64,000 bases of DNA. Origin: an uncultured Clostridia bacterium (GTDB lineage: Bacteria; Bacillota; Clostridia; Oscillospirales; Acutalibacteraceae). Below the pieces are notes generated by a model. The model saw only the letters and a list, made by a program, of their open reading frames with translations, was not told the DNA's origin and did no database searches. Position 1 is the first letter of the stretch. Every line of letters starts with the position of its first letter. Positions 26,919 to 35,403 of this stretch are shown here, one piece after another. The stretch spans positions 186,001 through 250,000 of the forward strand of contig CALAUI010000006.1 in NCBI GenBank assembly GCA_937892115.1, written 5' to 3'. A program made the position numbers and the translations under genes.

Positions 26919-26990
26919 AATCACTCTCCGTAAAATATTGTATAAAAAATACTAAATATAGTAATATAAATGTCTATAAATACATTATAT

Positions 26991-27019
26991 ATTATATTAC
27001 ACCCGATAATTTTATGCAA
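26991..27019 (-). promoter_or_regulatory. Promoter of the PBP gene
   Basis: Minus-strand TTGCAT (27014-27019), 17 bases, TATAAT (26991-26996); the leader of about 70 bases is very AT-rich. Confidence 0.75.
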
Positions 27020-27037
27020 GAGAAATTATAAAACTTA

Positions 27038-27075
27038 ATAAAAAATTAAAGACCTGTTACAAAATGTAACAGGTC
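27038..27075 (-). terminator. Terminator of secG
   Basis: GACCTGTTACA (27051-27061) pairs with TGTAACAGGTC (27065-27075). On the minus strand it is followed by TTTAATTTTTTATT. Confidence 0.9.
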
Positions 27076-27091
27076 AGTTAATAACACTCTC

Positions 27092-27343
27092 TTATTTAAC
27101 GAAAAGAACTATAAGACCGGCAATCAGAGTTAATGCAAAGAAAACTCCTGCAAGCACCTTTGTGATCTTAACGAGCTTCTGCTCCATTGTTCTTCCTTTA
27201 TTCTTGCCGAAGAATGTTTCAGCACCGCCGGCAATTGCACCTGAAAGACCGTCTGAACGACCTTCCTGCATAAGAACGATTGCAATAAGAGCAATCGAAG
27301 TGAGTATAAGAGAAATACCGAGAACGATATAATACCAAGGCAT
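27092..27343 (-). CDS. secG: Preprotein translocase subunit SecG
   Basis: An 83-residue membrane protein with two helices (about 4-24 and 60-82) flanking the conserved cytoplasmic loop EGRSDGLSGAIAGGAETFFG and the basic KNKGRTMEQKLVKIT. SecG assists SecYEG in protein export. The ATG at 27343 has GGAGG upstream. It is monocistronic, between its own promoter and terminator. Confidence 0.95.
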   Translation of the reverse strand: MPWYYIVLGISLILTSIALIAIVLMQEGRSDGLSGAIAGGAETFFGKNKGRTMEQKLVKITKVLAGVFFALTLIAGLIVLFVK

Positions 27344-27377
27344 AATTTACAGACCTCCGTTAGTGATTTACTGCGAT

Positions 27378-27406
27378 ATAATATCATATTATATCTGTAA
27401 ATGCAA
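27378..27406 (-). promoter_or_regulatory. Promoter of secG
   Basis: Minus-strand TTGCAT (27401-27406), 17 bases, TATTAT (27378-27383). Confidence 0.65.
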
Positions 27407-27431
27407 GAATTATTTTATATATTTTCAAAAA

Positions 27432-29678
27432 TTAATCAAAAGTAATCTGTTCAGAGCTGTCATCTGCACTTAAAAGAGCACCGACGGCGGGAAGATTCTT
27501 TGCTCTGAATCTATAAACCTTGGCAAATTCGCCCTCGTTATAAGGTCTTACACGGAAAACTTTCTGACCTTTTTTAAGAGTCATGATACCTACACCGGCA
27601 GAGTCTTTTGTTGTTTTGGAATTTATGACGGCTGTATTTACAAGCAAGTGACGGCCTGCCGTTGAGATTACAACAAGTTCTGTTTCCTCCGGAAGATAAA
27701 TTGCATCAACAAGAGGAGATTTATCCGAATAAGCTTTTATCAGTTTCTTTCTTTTTGTAAGCGTTTTATATGCGGAAAATTCAATCTTAGCCGCTTTACC
27801 GTTTTCAAAGAAGAAAATGATATTACCTTTGTAATCGGAATCTGTTACAGCCATATAAACGGGAAGCTCGCCGTCATCCATTTCAAGCTTTGCGGCAACA
27901 AAATCACCCATTGTGCTTATCTTTGTATCATCAAATGCAGCAGCTGTCGTCTTATAGCATTGACATTGATTGGTAAAGAAAAGCAGTTCCTTTGCGTTGG
28001 TGGTTTCAACAGTCTGGATTATTTCGTCATCTTCTTTGAGCTTATGAGTTGTACTCATTCTGAGTGACTGAGGAGTAACCTTTTTGAAATATCCTTCCTT
28101 AGTGAAGAAGAGAGTAACGGGATAGTCGGGAATTTCTTCTGTTTCATCATCAACTGCTTCTTCGTATGAGTAGATGATTTCAGTTCTGCGCGGTTTCGAG
28201 TATTTACTTATCACATCGGTCAGCTCAGTAGCAATAATCTTCTTAATTCTCTTCGGATTGGAGAGAATATCTTCATGATCGGTAATTGCTTTTTCAAGCT
28301 CGTCAATTCTTTGAAGACGTTTGAGAATATGCTCTTTGTTAAGCATCCTCAATTTGATTTCGGCAACTGCTTCCGCCTGAATTTTATCAATTCTGAAACC
28401 GATCATAAGGTTGGGAATAACATCCGCTTCTTCTTCGGTGTTTCTGATGATTTTAATCGCCTTATCAATGTCGAGCAGAATTTTTTCGAGTCCTCTGAGA
28501 ATATGTAGCTGCGATTTATATTTTGTCAGTTCAAATTCTGTTCTTCTGCGTACACAACCGCTTCTGAAAGCAATCCATTCGTTAAGTATTTCACGGATGC
28601 CCATAACTCTGGGCTTTTTATTGACAAGGATATTGAAATTGGCACTGAATGAACTTTCAAGGGGAGTTGATGCATACAGTTTTTTCATCAATTTATCGGG
28701 ATCCGTTCCCCTCTTGATGTCAATAGTAAGCTTCAGACCGCTTAAATCGGTTTCATCTCTGATATCGCTGATTTCTTTGAAACTGCCGGCTTTGACTTTT
28801 TCAATTACTTTGTCAATTATCGCTTCGGCTGTGGTTGTGGGAGGAATTTCCGTGATATCTATACAGCTGTTTGACTTATCAAAGCTATATCTTGCTCTGA
28901 TTTTGATGCTTCCTCTGCCGGTATTATATATTTCTTCTATGGCTGATTTATCGTAAAGAAGGATACCGCCACCTGAGAAATCAGGAGCAAGAAGTGTATC
29001 ATATAAATCTGCATTCGGATTTTTAAGAAGCTCTATAGTTGCTTTACATACTTCTTCAAGGTTAAAAGAGCAAATTTCCGAAGCCATACCTGCGGCAATA
29101 CCGGAATTGGAGTTTACGAGTACCGAAGGAAAAGTAACAGGCAGCAAAGCCGGTTCTTTCATTGAGTTATCAAAGTTATCAACCATATCAACTGTATCTT
29201 TGTCAATATCGGAGAATAACTCTGCACAGATTTTTTCAAGCTTTGCTTCCGTATATCTTGAAGCCGCCCAGGCCATATCACGGGAATATGCTTTACCGAA
29301 ATTTCCTTTTGAATCAACATAGGGATGCAGCAAGGCATCGTAACCTCTTGAAAGACGTACCATAGCGTCATAGATTGCAGCGTCACCGTGAGGATTCAGC
29401 TGCATTACCTGACCGACAATTTTTGCGGATTTCATTCGCGGCCCGTTCAGCAATCCGAGTTTGTACATCATATAAAGAATCTTACGGTGAGCGGGTTTGA
29501 AGCCGTCAATTTCGGGTATAGCTCTGGACATTATTACGCTCATGGCATAAGGCATGAAGTTATTTTCAATGGTATAGGTTATTTCCTGATCAACAACCTC
29601 GCCGGCTCCGAGAATATGAGTCTTGTCATCAAGCTGTCTTACATCCTGATTAATATCTTTTGTTTTCTTTTTAGCCAT
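27432..29678 (-). CDS. parC: DNA topoisomerase IV subunit A (divergent clostridial type)
   Basis: A 748-residue type IIA topoisomerase A subunit that cuts and rejoins DNA ahead of forks and unlinks sister chromosomes. PYAMSVIMSRAIPEIDGFKP is the family start; LNPHGDAAIYDAMVRL is the helix-turn-helix region, and AASRYTEAK holds the active tyrosine (Tyr142). The tower and coiled coil run to about 490, and a shorter-than-gyrase C-terminal propeller follows without an obvious GyrA box. Ala100 replaces the serine of E. coli GyrA Ser83. It starts 11 bases after parE. Confidence 0.88.
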   Translation of the reverse strand: MAKKKTKDINQDVRQLDDKTHILGAGEVVDQEITYTIENNFMPYAMSVIMSRAIPEIDGFKPAHRKILYMMYKLGLLNGPRMKSAKIVGQVMQLNPHGDAAIYDAMVRLSRGYDALLHPYVDSKGNFGKAYSRDMAWAASRYTEAKLEKICAELFSDIDKDTVDMVDNFDNSMKEPALLPVTFPSVLVNSNSGIAAGMASEICSFNLEEVCKATIELLKNPNADLYDTLLAPDFSGGGILLYDKSAIEEIYNTGRGSIKIRARYSFDKSNSCIDITEIPPTTTAEAIIDKVIEKVKAGSFKEISDIRDETDLSGLKLTIDIKRGTDPDKLMKKLYASTPLESSFSANFNILVNKKPRVMGIREILNEWIAFRSGCVRRRTEFELTKYKSQLHILRGLEKILLDIDKAIKIIRNTEEEADVIPNLMIGFRIDKIQAEAVAEIKLRMLNKEHILKRLQRIDELEKAITDHEDILSNPKRIKKIIATELTDVISKYSKPRRTEIIYSYEEAVDDETEEIPDYPVTLFFTKEGYFKKVTPQSLRMSTTHKLKEDDEIIQTVETTNAKELLFFTNQCQCYKTTAAAFDDTKISTMGDFVAAKLEMDDGELPVYMAVTDSDYKGNIIFFFENGKAAKIEFSAYKTLTKRKKLIKAYSDKSPLVDAIYLPEETELVVISTAGRHLLVNTAVINSKTTKDSAGVGIMTLKKGQKVFRVRPYNEGEFAKVYRFRAKNLPAVGALLSADDSSEQITFD

Positions 29679-29689
29679 AAACGTACCTC

Positions 29690-31678
29690 TCAGGAAATAT
29701 CGGTCAGATCAACGTAAAGATGGCCGTTTTCCGAGATATATTCCTTTCTGCCCTGAAGATTATCGCCGAGCAATAAATCAAATTTATCTGCTGTTTCTTC
29801 CGCAATGGTCGAATCAACACGGATAAGTCTTCTGGTAGCGGGATTCATAGTGGTAAGGGACATCATTTCGGGTTCGTTTTCACCAAGTCCCTTTGAGCGC
29901 TGAATAGTATATTTTTTGCTGCCGATTTCATTCAGAACATCTGATTTTTCTTTTTCTGTATAAGCAAACCAGACTTCGTCTCCGCAGTTAATTTCATAAA
30001 GCGGTGATTCGGCAATAAATACCTTACCTTCGTCAATAAGAGTAGGCATCAGACGGTAAATCATAGTAAGGACAAGTGTTCTGATATGATATCCGTCAAC
30101 ATCGGCATCGGTACAAATAATGATTTTATTCCATCTGAGAAGATCAAGATTGAAGGAAATCATATCTTTTCCGGTTTTTTTCGTGCTTTTAACCTCAACA
30201 CCGCATCCGATTACTTTTATCAGATCGGTAATGATATCGCTCTTAAATATTCTGTCATAATCAACCTTAAGACAGTTGAGGATTTTGCCTCTGATAGGCA
30301 TTATTGCCTGAAATTCGGAGTTTCTCGCCTGCTTACAGGCACCCATAGCCGAATCGCCCTCAACGATAAACAGTTCACGCACGGAAACATCCTTGCTCCT
30401 GCAATCAACGAATTTATCAATTCTGTTATTAAGGGAGCTGACGTTCTGGATAAGGGATTCTTTGGTCTTTACTCTTTCCTTTTCCGCCTTTACCCTTGAA
30501 CGCATATTTATCAGTACCTGGTTGCAAATCTTATCGGCATCAAGAGGATTTTCAATGAAATAAATCATCAGCTGATTTTTGATGAATGTTGTCATTGCTT
30601 CCTGAATGCCTTTGTTGTTGATTGCTTTTTTGGTCTGATTTTCATAAGAAGTAACGGTTGAAAACGAGGATATTACGAGAGCAAGACAATCGTCAATATC
30701 CTGAAAAGTAATTTTCGGATCGCTCTTCTGATATTTTCCTTTTTCTTTAAGGTATGAGTCTATCTGAGAAACAAAAGCCGTTCTTGTAGCTTTATCGGGC
30801 GATCCGCCGTTAGCAAGAAAACTTGAGTTGTGGTAGTATTCTTTAAGCTGAACTTTATTTGAGAAAGCAAGTACGATATTTGTCTTGAGTTTATATTTAT
30901 CAAGATCGTCTCTGTCACGGCACTCGGTTTCCTGCTTCCAGGACTGAACGGTCGTCAGCGAATCCTCCCCTACTTTTTCCTTAAGATAGTCTTCAATACC
31001 GTTCTCATAATAATATTCCGTAGTTTCAAAATTTTTGCCTACCTGATTTCTGTAAATGAAATGAATACCGGCATTTACTACGGATTGATGCAGCAGCATG
31101 TCTCTGAAATATTCATCGGATACATTGATTTCGGTAAACACCTCAAGGTCGGGCTTCCATTTGATACGGGTTCCGGTGTCTTTTTTGTTGTATTCTTCCT
31201 TTATCATTTTGCCCTTGGGCTTACCTTTTCTGAAATTCAGCAGATATCTGAAGCCGCCGGCATGGATTTCCGCTTCCATATATTCCGAAGCATACTGGGT
31301 AGCACACAGACCGAGACCGTTTGTACCGAGTGAGAATTCATAATTCCCGCCATTACTGTTATCGTATTTGCTTCCGGCATAAAGCTCACAGAACAGCAAT
31401 TCCCAGTTGTATCTTTTTTCTTTATTGTTGTAGTCAACGGGAAGTCCTCTGGCGAAGTCCTGAACTTCAACGGAATAGTCTTCAAATCTTGTGACGATAA
31501 TTTTATCCCCGTATCCCTCTCTTGCTTCATCAACAGAGTTTGAAACGATTTCAAATACAGCATGTTCGCATCCTATAATCCCGTCAGAGCCGAAAATAAC
31601 AGCCGGTTTTTTTCTGACGCGTTCTTCATCTTTAAGCAAACGTATACTGTCGTTATTGTAATCAGATTTCTTTGCCAT
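29690..31678 (-). CDS. parE: DNA topoisomerase IV subunit B (divergent clostridial type)
   Basis: A 662-residue ATPase subunit partner of ParC. The GHKL ATPase has FEIVSNSVDEAREGYGD (Asn/Asp of the ATP site), QDFARGLPVD and SLGTNGLGLCATQYAS (G-x-G lid). The Toprim domain has FIVEGDSAMGACKQARN and ICTDADVDGYHIRTL (acidic metal site), followed by SKGLGENEPEMM. The N-terminal RKKPAVIFGSDG replaces the usual RPGMYIG of GyrB/ParE, showing it belongs to a separate branch. It is transcribed with parC from a divergent promoter facing rnhA. Confidence 0.88.
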   Translation of the reverse strand: MAKKSDYNNDSIRLLKDEERVRKKPAVIFGSDGIIGCEHAVFEIVSNSVDEAREGYGDKIIVTRFEDYSVEVQDFARGLPVDYNNKEKRYNWELLFCELYAGSKYDNSNGGNYEFSLGTNGLGLCATQYASEYMEAEIHAGGFRYLLNFRKGKPKGKMIKEEYNKKDTGTRIKWKPDLEVFTEINVSDEYFRDMLLHQSVVNAGIHFIYRNQVGKNFETTEYYYENGIEDYLKEKVGEDSLTTVQSWKQETECRDRDDLDKYKLKTNIVLAFSNKVQLKEYYHNSSFLANGGSPDKATRTAFVSQIDSYLKEKGKYQKSDPKITFQDIDDCLALVISSFSTVTSYENQTKKAINNKGIQEAMTTFIKNQLMIYFIENPLDADKICNQVLINMRSRVKAEKERVKTKESLIQNVSSLNNRIDKFVDCRSKDVSVRELFIVEGDSAMGACKQARNSEFQAIMPIRGKILNCLKVDYDRIFKSDIITDLIKVIGCGVEVKSTKKTGKDMISFNLDLLRWNKIIICTDADVDGYHIRTLVLTMIYRLMPTLIDEGKVFIAESPLYEINCGDEVWFAYTEKEKSDVLNEIGSKKYTIQRSKGLGENEPEMMSLTTMNPATRRLIRVDSTIAEETADKFDLLLGDNLQGRKEYISENGHLYVDLTDIS

Positions 31679-31715
31679 TATATCCTCCGAATTTTATGCA
31701 TAATTTAACATATAC

Positions 31716-31743
31716 ATTATACAAAATATTGTTGTAAAGTCAA
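31716..31743 (-). promoter_or_regulatory. Promoter of parE-parC
   Basis: Minus-strand TTGACT (31738-31743), 16 bases, TATAAT (31716-31721), then CGGAGGA before ATG 31678. Confidence 0.75.
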
Positions 31744-31771
31744 GGGCTTATACAATAAGTTGTATTTATTG

Positions 31772-31800
31772 TTGTAAATATTAAAAATATATGATATACT
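31772..31800 (+). promoter_or_regulatory. Promoter of rnhA and GH38 genes
   Basis: TTGTAA (31772-31777), 17 bases, TATACT (31795-31800), 29 bases before the TTG start. Confidence 0.65.
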
Positions 31801-31829
31801 GATAAAAATTTTGTCCGGGATGTGAAAAT

Positions 31830-32267
31830 TTGAAAAAGGTCTATATTTATACCGACGGTGCCTGCTCCGGAAACCCCGGTCCCGGCGGTTGGGGAGCTAT
31901 TCTGAAATACGGTGAAATTGAAAAAGAAATGAGCGGCTCCGAAAAGGAAACAACAAATAACAGAATGGAGCTTACCGCCGTGATTATGGCTGTAAAAGCA
32001 TTGAAGGAGCCATGTGTGATAACAATAGCCAGCGATTCGTCTTACGTCTGTAAAGCTTTCCTTGAGGGCTGGCTTGATAACTGGATTGCAAAAGGATGGA
32101 GAAAATCGGATAAATCCCCTGTTCTTAATGCAGAACTGTGGAAGGAATTGCTGGATGCGTTAAAACCGCATAAATACGACTTCGTATGGGTAAAAGGTCA
32201 TGCAGGTCATCCCGAAAACGAAAGATGCGATGCTTTAGCTACTGCGGCTTACGCAAAATATTTATGA
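31830..32267 (+). CDS. rnhA: Ribonuclease HI
   Basis: A 145-residue RNase HI that removes RNA from RNA-DNA hybrids. All four acidic residues are visible: YTDGACSGNPGPGGWGAIL (Asp), TTNNRMELTAVIMAV (Glu), ASDSSYV (Asp) and NERCDALATAA (Asp), with the WVKGHAGHPENE histidine loop. It starts at TTG 31830 (MKKVYIYTDG); the GTG at 31822 is out of frame. It is followed after 12 bases by the alpha-mannosidase gene. Confidence 0.95.
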   Translation: MKKVYIYTDGACSGNPGPGGWGAILKYGEIEKEMSGSEKETTNNRMELTAVIMAVKALKEPCVITIASDSSYVCKAFLEGWLDNWIAKGWRKSDKSPVLNAELWKELLDALKPHKYDFVWVKGHAGHPENERCDALATAAYAKYL

Positions 32268-32279
32268 GGAGGTAAGGAT

Positions 32280-35200
32280 ATGCATACATTAAAAATCGGT
32301 ATTCTTAAGGATATGTACAATCAACTCCCGGGCTATTCTGTTATTGATAAGCTTGATATAGGAGAATGGAAATTCAGAAAAGCCGTTTTCAAGGGTGAAG
32401 ACGGATATGAATTTGAAGATTTTGAAGGTACGATTAAAACCGGCGAAAGACATTACTGTTCTTATGACTGCGCGCATTTCTTTTCCGCAAGTGTAACTGT
32501 TCCCGAGTGTATGGACGGAAAAGAATTGAGAGCACGTCTTAAAGTAGGCGGTGAGTCTCTTGTTAAATGTAACGGTAAATACGTTGCCGGCTGCACCTCA
32601 AGAAATACAATTCCCGACAGAGCGGATGCATATCTCGGTAAATTCAATGCGGGTGACGTGCTGAATTTTGAAATCGAAACTACCGTTGATTCGATGGAGT
32701 TTTGTGACGAGCATATTTTTGAAGGTAAAAATGAGCAGGAATGTTTTTTCGGTGAAACGTCAATTTTTACCGTAGATGAAGAAACCGAAAGCTATATTTT
32801 TGACATTGAGGTCGCCTTTGATGCTCTCCCTCTGATTAAGGATGAACACATTTCAAGCAGGCTATATGCAGCAATTGATGACAGTCTTCATCTTGTAGAT
32901 TATGATTTTGAACCCGATATGGTGCGAGAATCAATACACAAAGCAGGAAAACTATATAATGAGAGAATTTCACAGATAAAATGGACACCGCAAAGTAATG
33001 TTATCCTTACGGGACACAGCCATATTGACGTTGCATGGCTCTGGAGGATTCAGGAAAGTATCAGAAAAAGCGCCAGAACATTTACCAACGTAACATCTCT
33101 TATGGACTTATATCCCGAAATGACGTTCGGGCAGAGTCAGGCGGTCCTCTACGATATGACCAAAAGACACTATCCCGAAATATACGAAAAAATTAAGGAA
33201 AAAGTCAAAGCAAATCAATGGGATATCTGCGGCAACGTATGGGTTGAAGCGGATACAAATATTGCCTCCGGTGAATCACTTATCCGTCAAGTGCTTTACG
33301 GTACGGAATTTTTCAAAAATGAATTCGGTAAAACATCAAAGACATACTGGCTGCCGGATTGCTTCGGATTTTCTGCCGCTCTTCCTCAGATTATCAAGGG
33401 CTGCGGAATGGAGAATTTTATTACAAGCAAACTGTCATACAACGATACCACTAAATTTCCGTATAATATGTTTATGTGGAGAGGTAATAACGGCGATACG
33501 GTGTATGCACATCTTATGAGACCCGGTTATAATCTGTCCTTCAAAGCCGCTGATTTTATGACGGCGGACGATGAATTAAATAACAAAGCAGACCTTAATA
33601 CTTCAATGAGTATGTACGGCTACGGAGACGGTGGCGGCGGTCCTACCAGACAGATGCTTGAAAGAGGCAGAAGATACCGTAATTTCCCCGGCTTGCCTTC
33701 AACGGAAATTGGTCACGTTGACGATTTCTTTATGACATATCACGGCCACGAAGACGAGCTTCCCGTATGGAACGGCGAAATGTATTACGAGAATCACAGA
33801 GGCACGTTTACAAGTCAGGCGTTTGTTAAAAAGAATAACCGCAAGTGTGAATACCTGCTTACAAGAAGTGAAATACTTTCTGTCCTTGCAAAGGAATTGA
33901 ACGGAAAGAATTATCCGAAGGAAAAAATAGAAGATTGCTGGAAAATACTGATGACAAATCAGTTTCATGATATTCTTCCCGGCTCATCAATTCACGAGGT
34001 CTTTGAAGATTGCAGGAAATCTTATTCAATACTCAGAGAAAACGGAAAAGAAATATTTAACGATGAGCTTGAATCACTGAAAGCTTTTGTCAACGCCGGA
34101 AAAAATACCGTAACAGTCTGGAATCTTTCTTCCGCTGTTTCAAACGAAGCGGTTGAAATTGATAATATACCGGATGGATACGTCGTTGAAGGATATAATT
34201 GCGTTTCCTCTAATGGAAAAATAATATTTGCTCCCGAAATCGCTCCCTTCAGCTGTAAAACAATAAAACTGATAAAAGGCGAATGCGTCAGCGGAATATC
34301 AGACGATACCCACACACTTGAAAGCAGTAAGCTTCTTGTAAAAATAGATGATAACGGTCAGCTTATAAGTGTATATGACAAAGTAAATGACAGAGAAGCG
34401 TTGAACGGAAAAGGCAATATCTTAACCGTATCGCTTGATAAATGTATACATGAGACAGCATGGAATCTGGAGCTTAATTATAAAAAGAAAATGTGGGAGC
34501 TTAAGGAGAATACCGAAGCTTACGTTGTTGAAGATAATGAACTGCGAAAGATAATCCGATTTGTTAAGAAATTCAATAAATCAACCATTACCCAGGATTA
34601 CATCCTCTATGCAGACAGTGACAGTATTATTTTTGATACTACCGTTGACTGGTGGGAAACGGATAAAGTTCTTAAAGCCGGATTTGACGTTTCGGTCATT
34701 GATACCGATGCAACTTACGATATTGCTCACGGCGCTTACAGAAGACCTACTCATTATAATACGTCTTATGATCTCACGAGATTTGAGGTCGCTGCACATA
34801 AATGGGCAGACCTTTCCGAAGGCGGATACGGATGCAGTATTATAAACGACTGCAAATACGGATATGATATACACGACAGTCATATACGTCTTACTCTGAT
34901 GAGAGCTCCTACCTGCCCTGATCCCGTTGGTGACCACGGTATAAACACTTTCAGATATGAATTTCATCCTCATAAGAATTGCTGGAGGGAAGATACCGTT
35001 CAGAAAGCAAATACCTTCAACATTCCGCCTTTCGGTTACTACAACGAAAAAGACGGTACCGGTAATTATGCGGAAAAACAGTTTATTGAAATAAGCGAAA
35101 AGAATATTTCAATTGAAGCATTAAAATCCGCGCAGGACGGCAACGGATATATTCTCAGACTGGTTGAAGACGAGCAGAGACGTGGATGCTGTAATGTAAA

Positions 35201-35336
35201 ACTCGGTTTTGATTTTTCTGAAATCATAGAAACGAATATGATAGAAGAAAATAAGCAAGTGATTGAGAGTAAGGAAAATTCATTTACTTTCTGTTATAAT
35301 CCCTATGAGGTAAAAACATTCAGAATAATAAAATAA
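32280..35336 (+). CDS. Glycoside hydrolase family 38 alpha-mannosidase
   Basis: A 1018-residue cytoplasmic GH38 enzyme. After an N-terminal beta domain, the catalytic barrel begins with LTGHSHIDVAWLWRIQE (zinc-binding His and Asp). YWLPDCFGFSAALPQI carries the nucleophile aspartate, and MTNQFHDILPGSSIHEVFED the conserved HD zinc ligands. The C-terminal half is beta-sandwich, with HGAYRRPTHYNTSYD and LMRAPTCPDPVGDHG. The length fits Ams1-like enzymes. It removes alpha-mannose from imported glycans; linkage preference is unknown. GGAGG precedes the ATG. It follows rnhA, with no sugar transporter near. Confidence 0.92.
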   Translation: MHTLKIGILKDMYNQLPGYSVIDKLDIGEWKFRKAVFKGEDGYEFEDFEGTIKTGERHYCSYDCAHFFSASVTVPECMDGKELRARLKVGGESLVKCNGKYVAGCTSRNTIPDRADAYLGKFNAGDVLNFEIETTVDSMEFCDEHIFEGKNEQECFFGETSIFTVDEETESYIFDIEVAFDALPLIKDEHISSRLYAAIDDSLHLVDYDFEPDMVRESIHKAGKLYNERISQIKWTPQSNVILTGHSHIDVAWLWRIQESIRKSARTFTNVTSLMDLYPEMTFGQSQAVLYDMTKRHYPEIYEKIKEKVKANQWDICGNVWVEADTNIASGESLIRQVLYGTEFFKNEFGKTSKTYWLPDCFGFSAALPQIIKGCGMENFITSKLSYNDTTKFPYNMFMWRGNNGDTVYAHLMRPGYNLSFKAADFMTADDELNNKADLNTSMSMYGYGDGGGGPTRQMLERGRRYRNFPGLPSTEIGHVDDFFMTYHGHEDELPVWNGEMYYENHRGTFTSQAFVKKNNRKCEYLLTRSEILSVLAKELNGKNYPKEKIEDCWKILMTNQFHDILPGSSIHEVFEDCRKSYSILRENGKEIFNDELESLKAFVNAGKNTVTVWNLSSAVSNEAVEIDNIPDGYVVEGYNCVSSNGKIIFAPEIAPFSCKTIKLIKGECVSGISDDTHTLESSKLLVKIDDNGQLISVYDKVNDREALNGKGNILTVSLDKCIHETAWNLELNYKKKMWELKENTEAYVVEDNELRKIIRFVKKFNKSTITQDYILYADSDSIIFDTTVDWWETDKVLKAGFDVSVIDTDATYDIAHGAYRRPTHYNTSYDLTRFEVAAHKWADLSEGGYGCSIINDCKYGYDIHDSHIRLTLMRAPTCPDPVGDHGINTFRYEFHPHKNCWREDTVQKANTFNIPPFGYYNEKDGTGNYAEKQFIEISEKNISIEALKSAQDGNGYILRLVEDEQRRGCCNVKLGFDFSEIIETNMIEENKQVIESKENSFTFCYNPYEVKTFRIIK

Positions 35337-35340
35337 TAAA

Positions 35341-35370
35341 TTGACATTTAATGCAGTTTTGTTGTATTAT
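35341..35370 (+). promoter_or_regulatory. Promoter of glnN
   Basis: TTGACA (35341-35346), 18 bases, TATTAT (35365-35370), just after the alpha-mannosidase stop. Confidence 0.7.
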
Positions 35371-35403
35371 TATTCATATTTTATTAACGGAGCTGATGGT
35401 CCA

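Noticed and set aside
28411..28956. 181-codon open frame opposite parC
   Set aside because: Low-complexity Ser/Leu/Ile translation typical of an antisense shadow.
35341..35403. N-terminal extension of glnN starting at TTG 35341
   Set aside because: The TTG is part of a TTGACA -35 box with a matching -10; the ATG at 35404 gives the normal type III protein.
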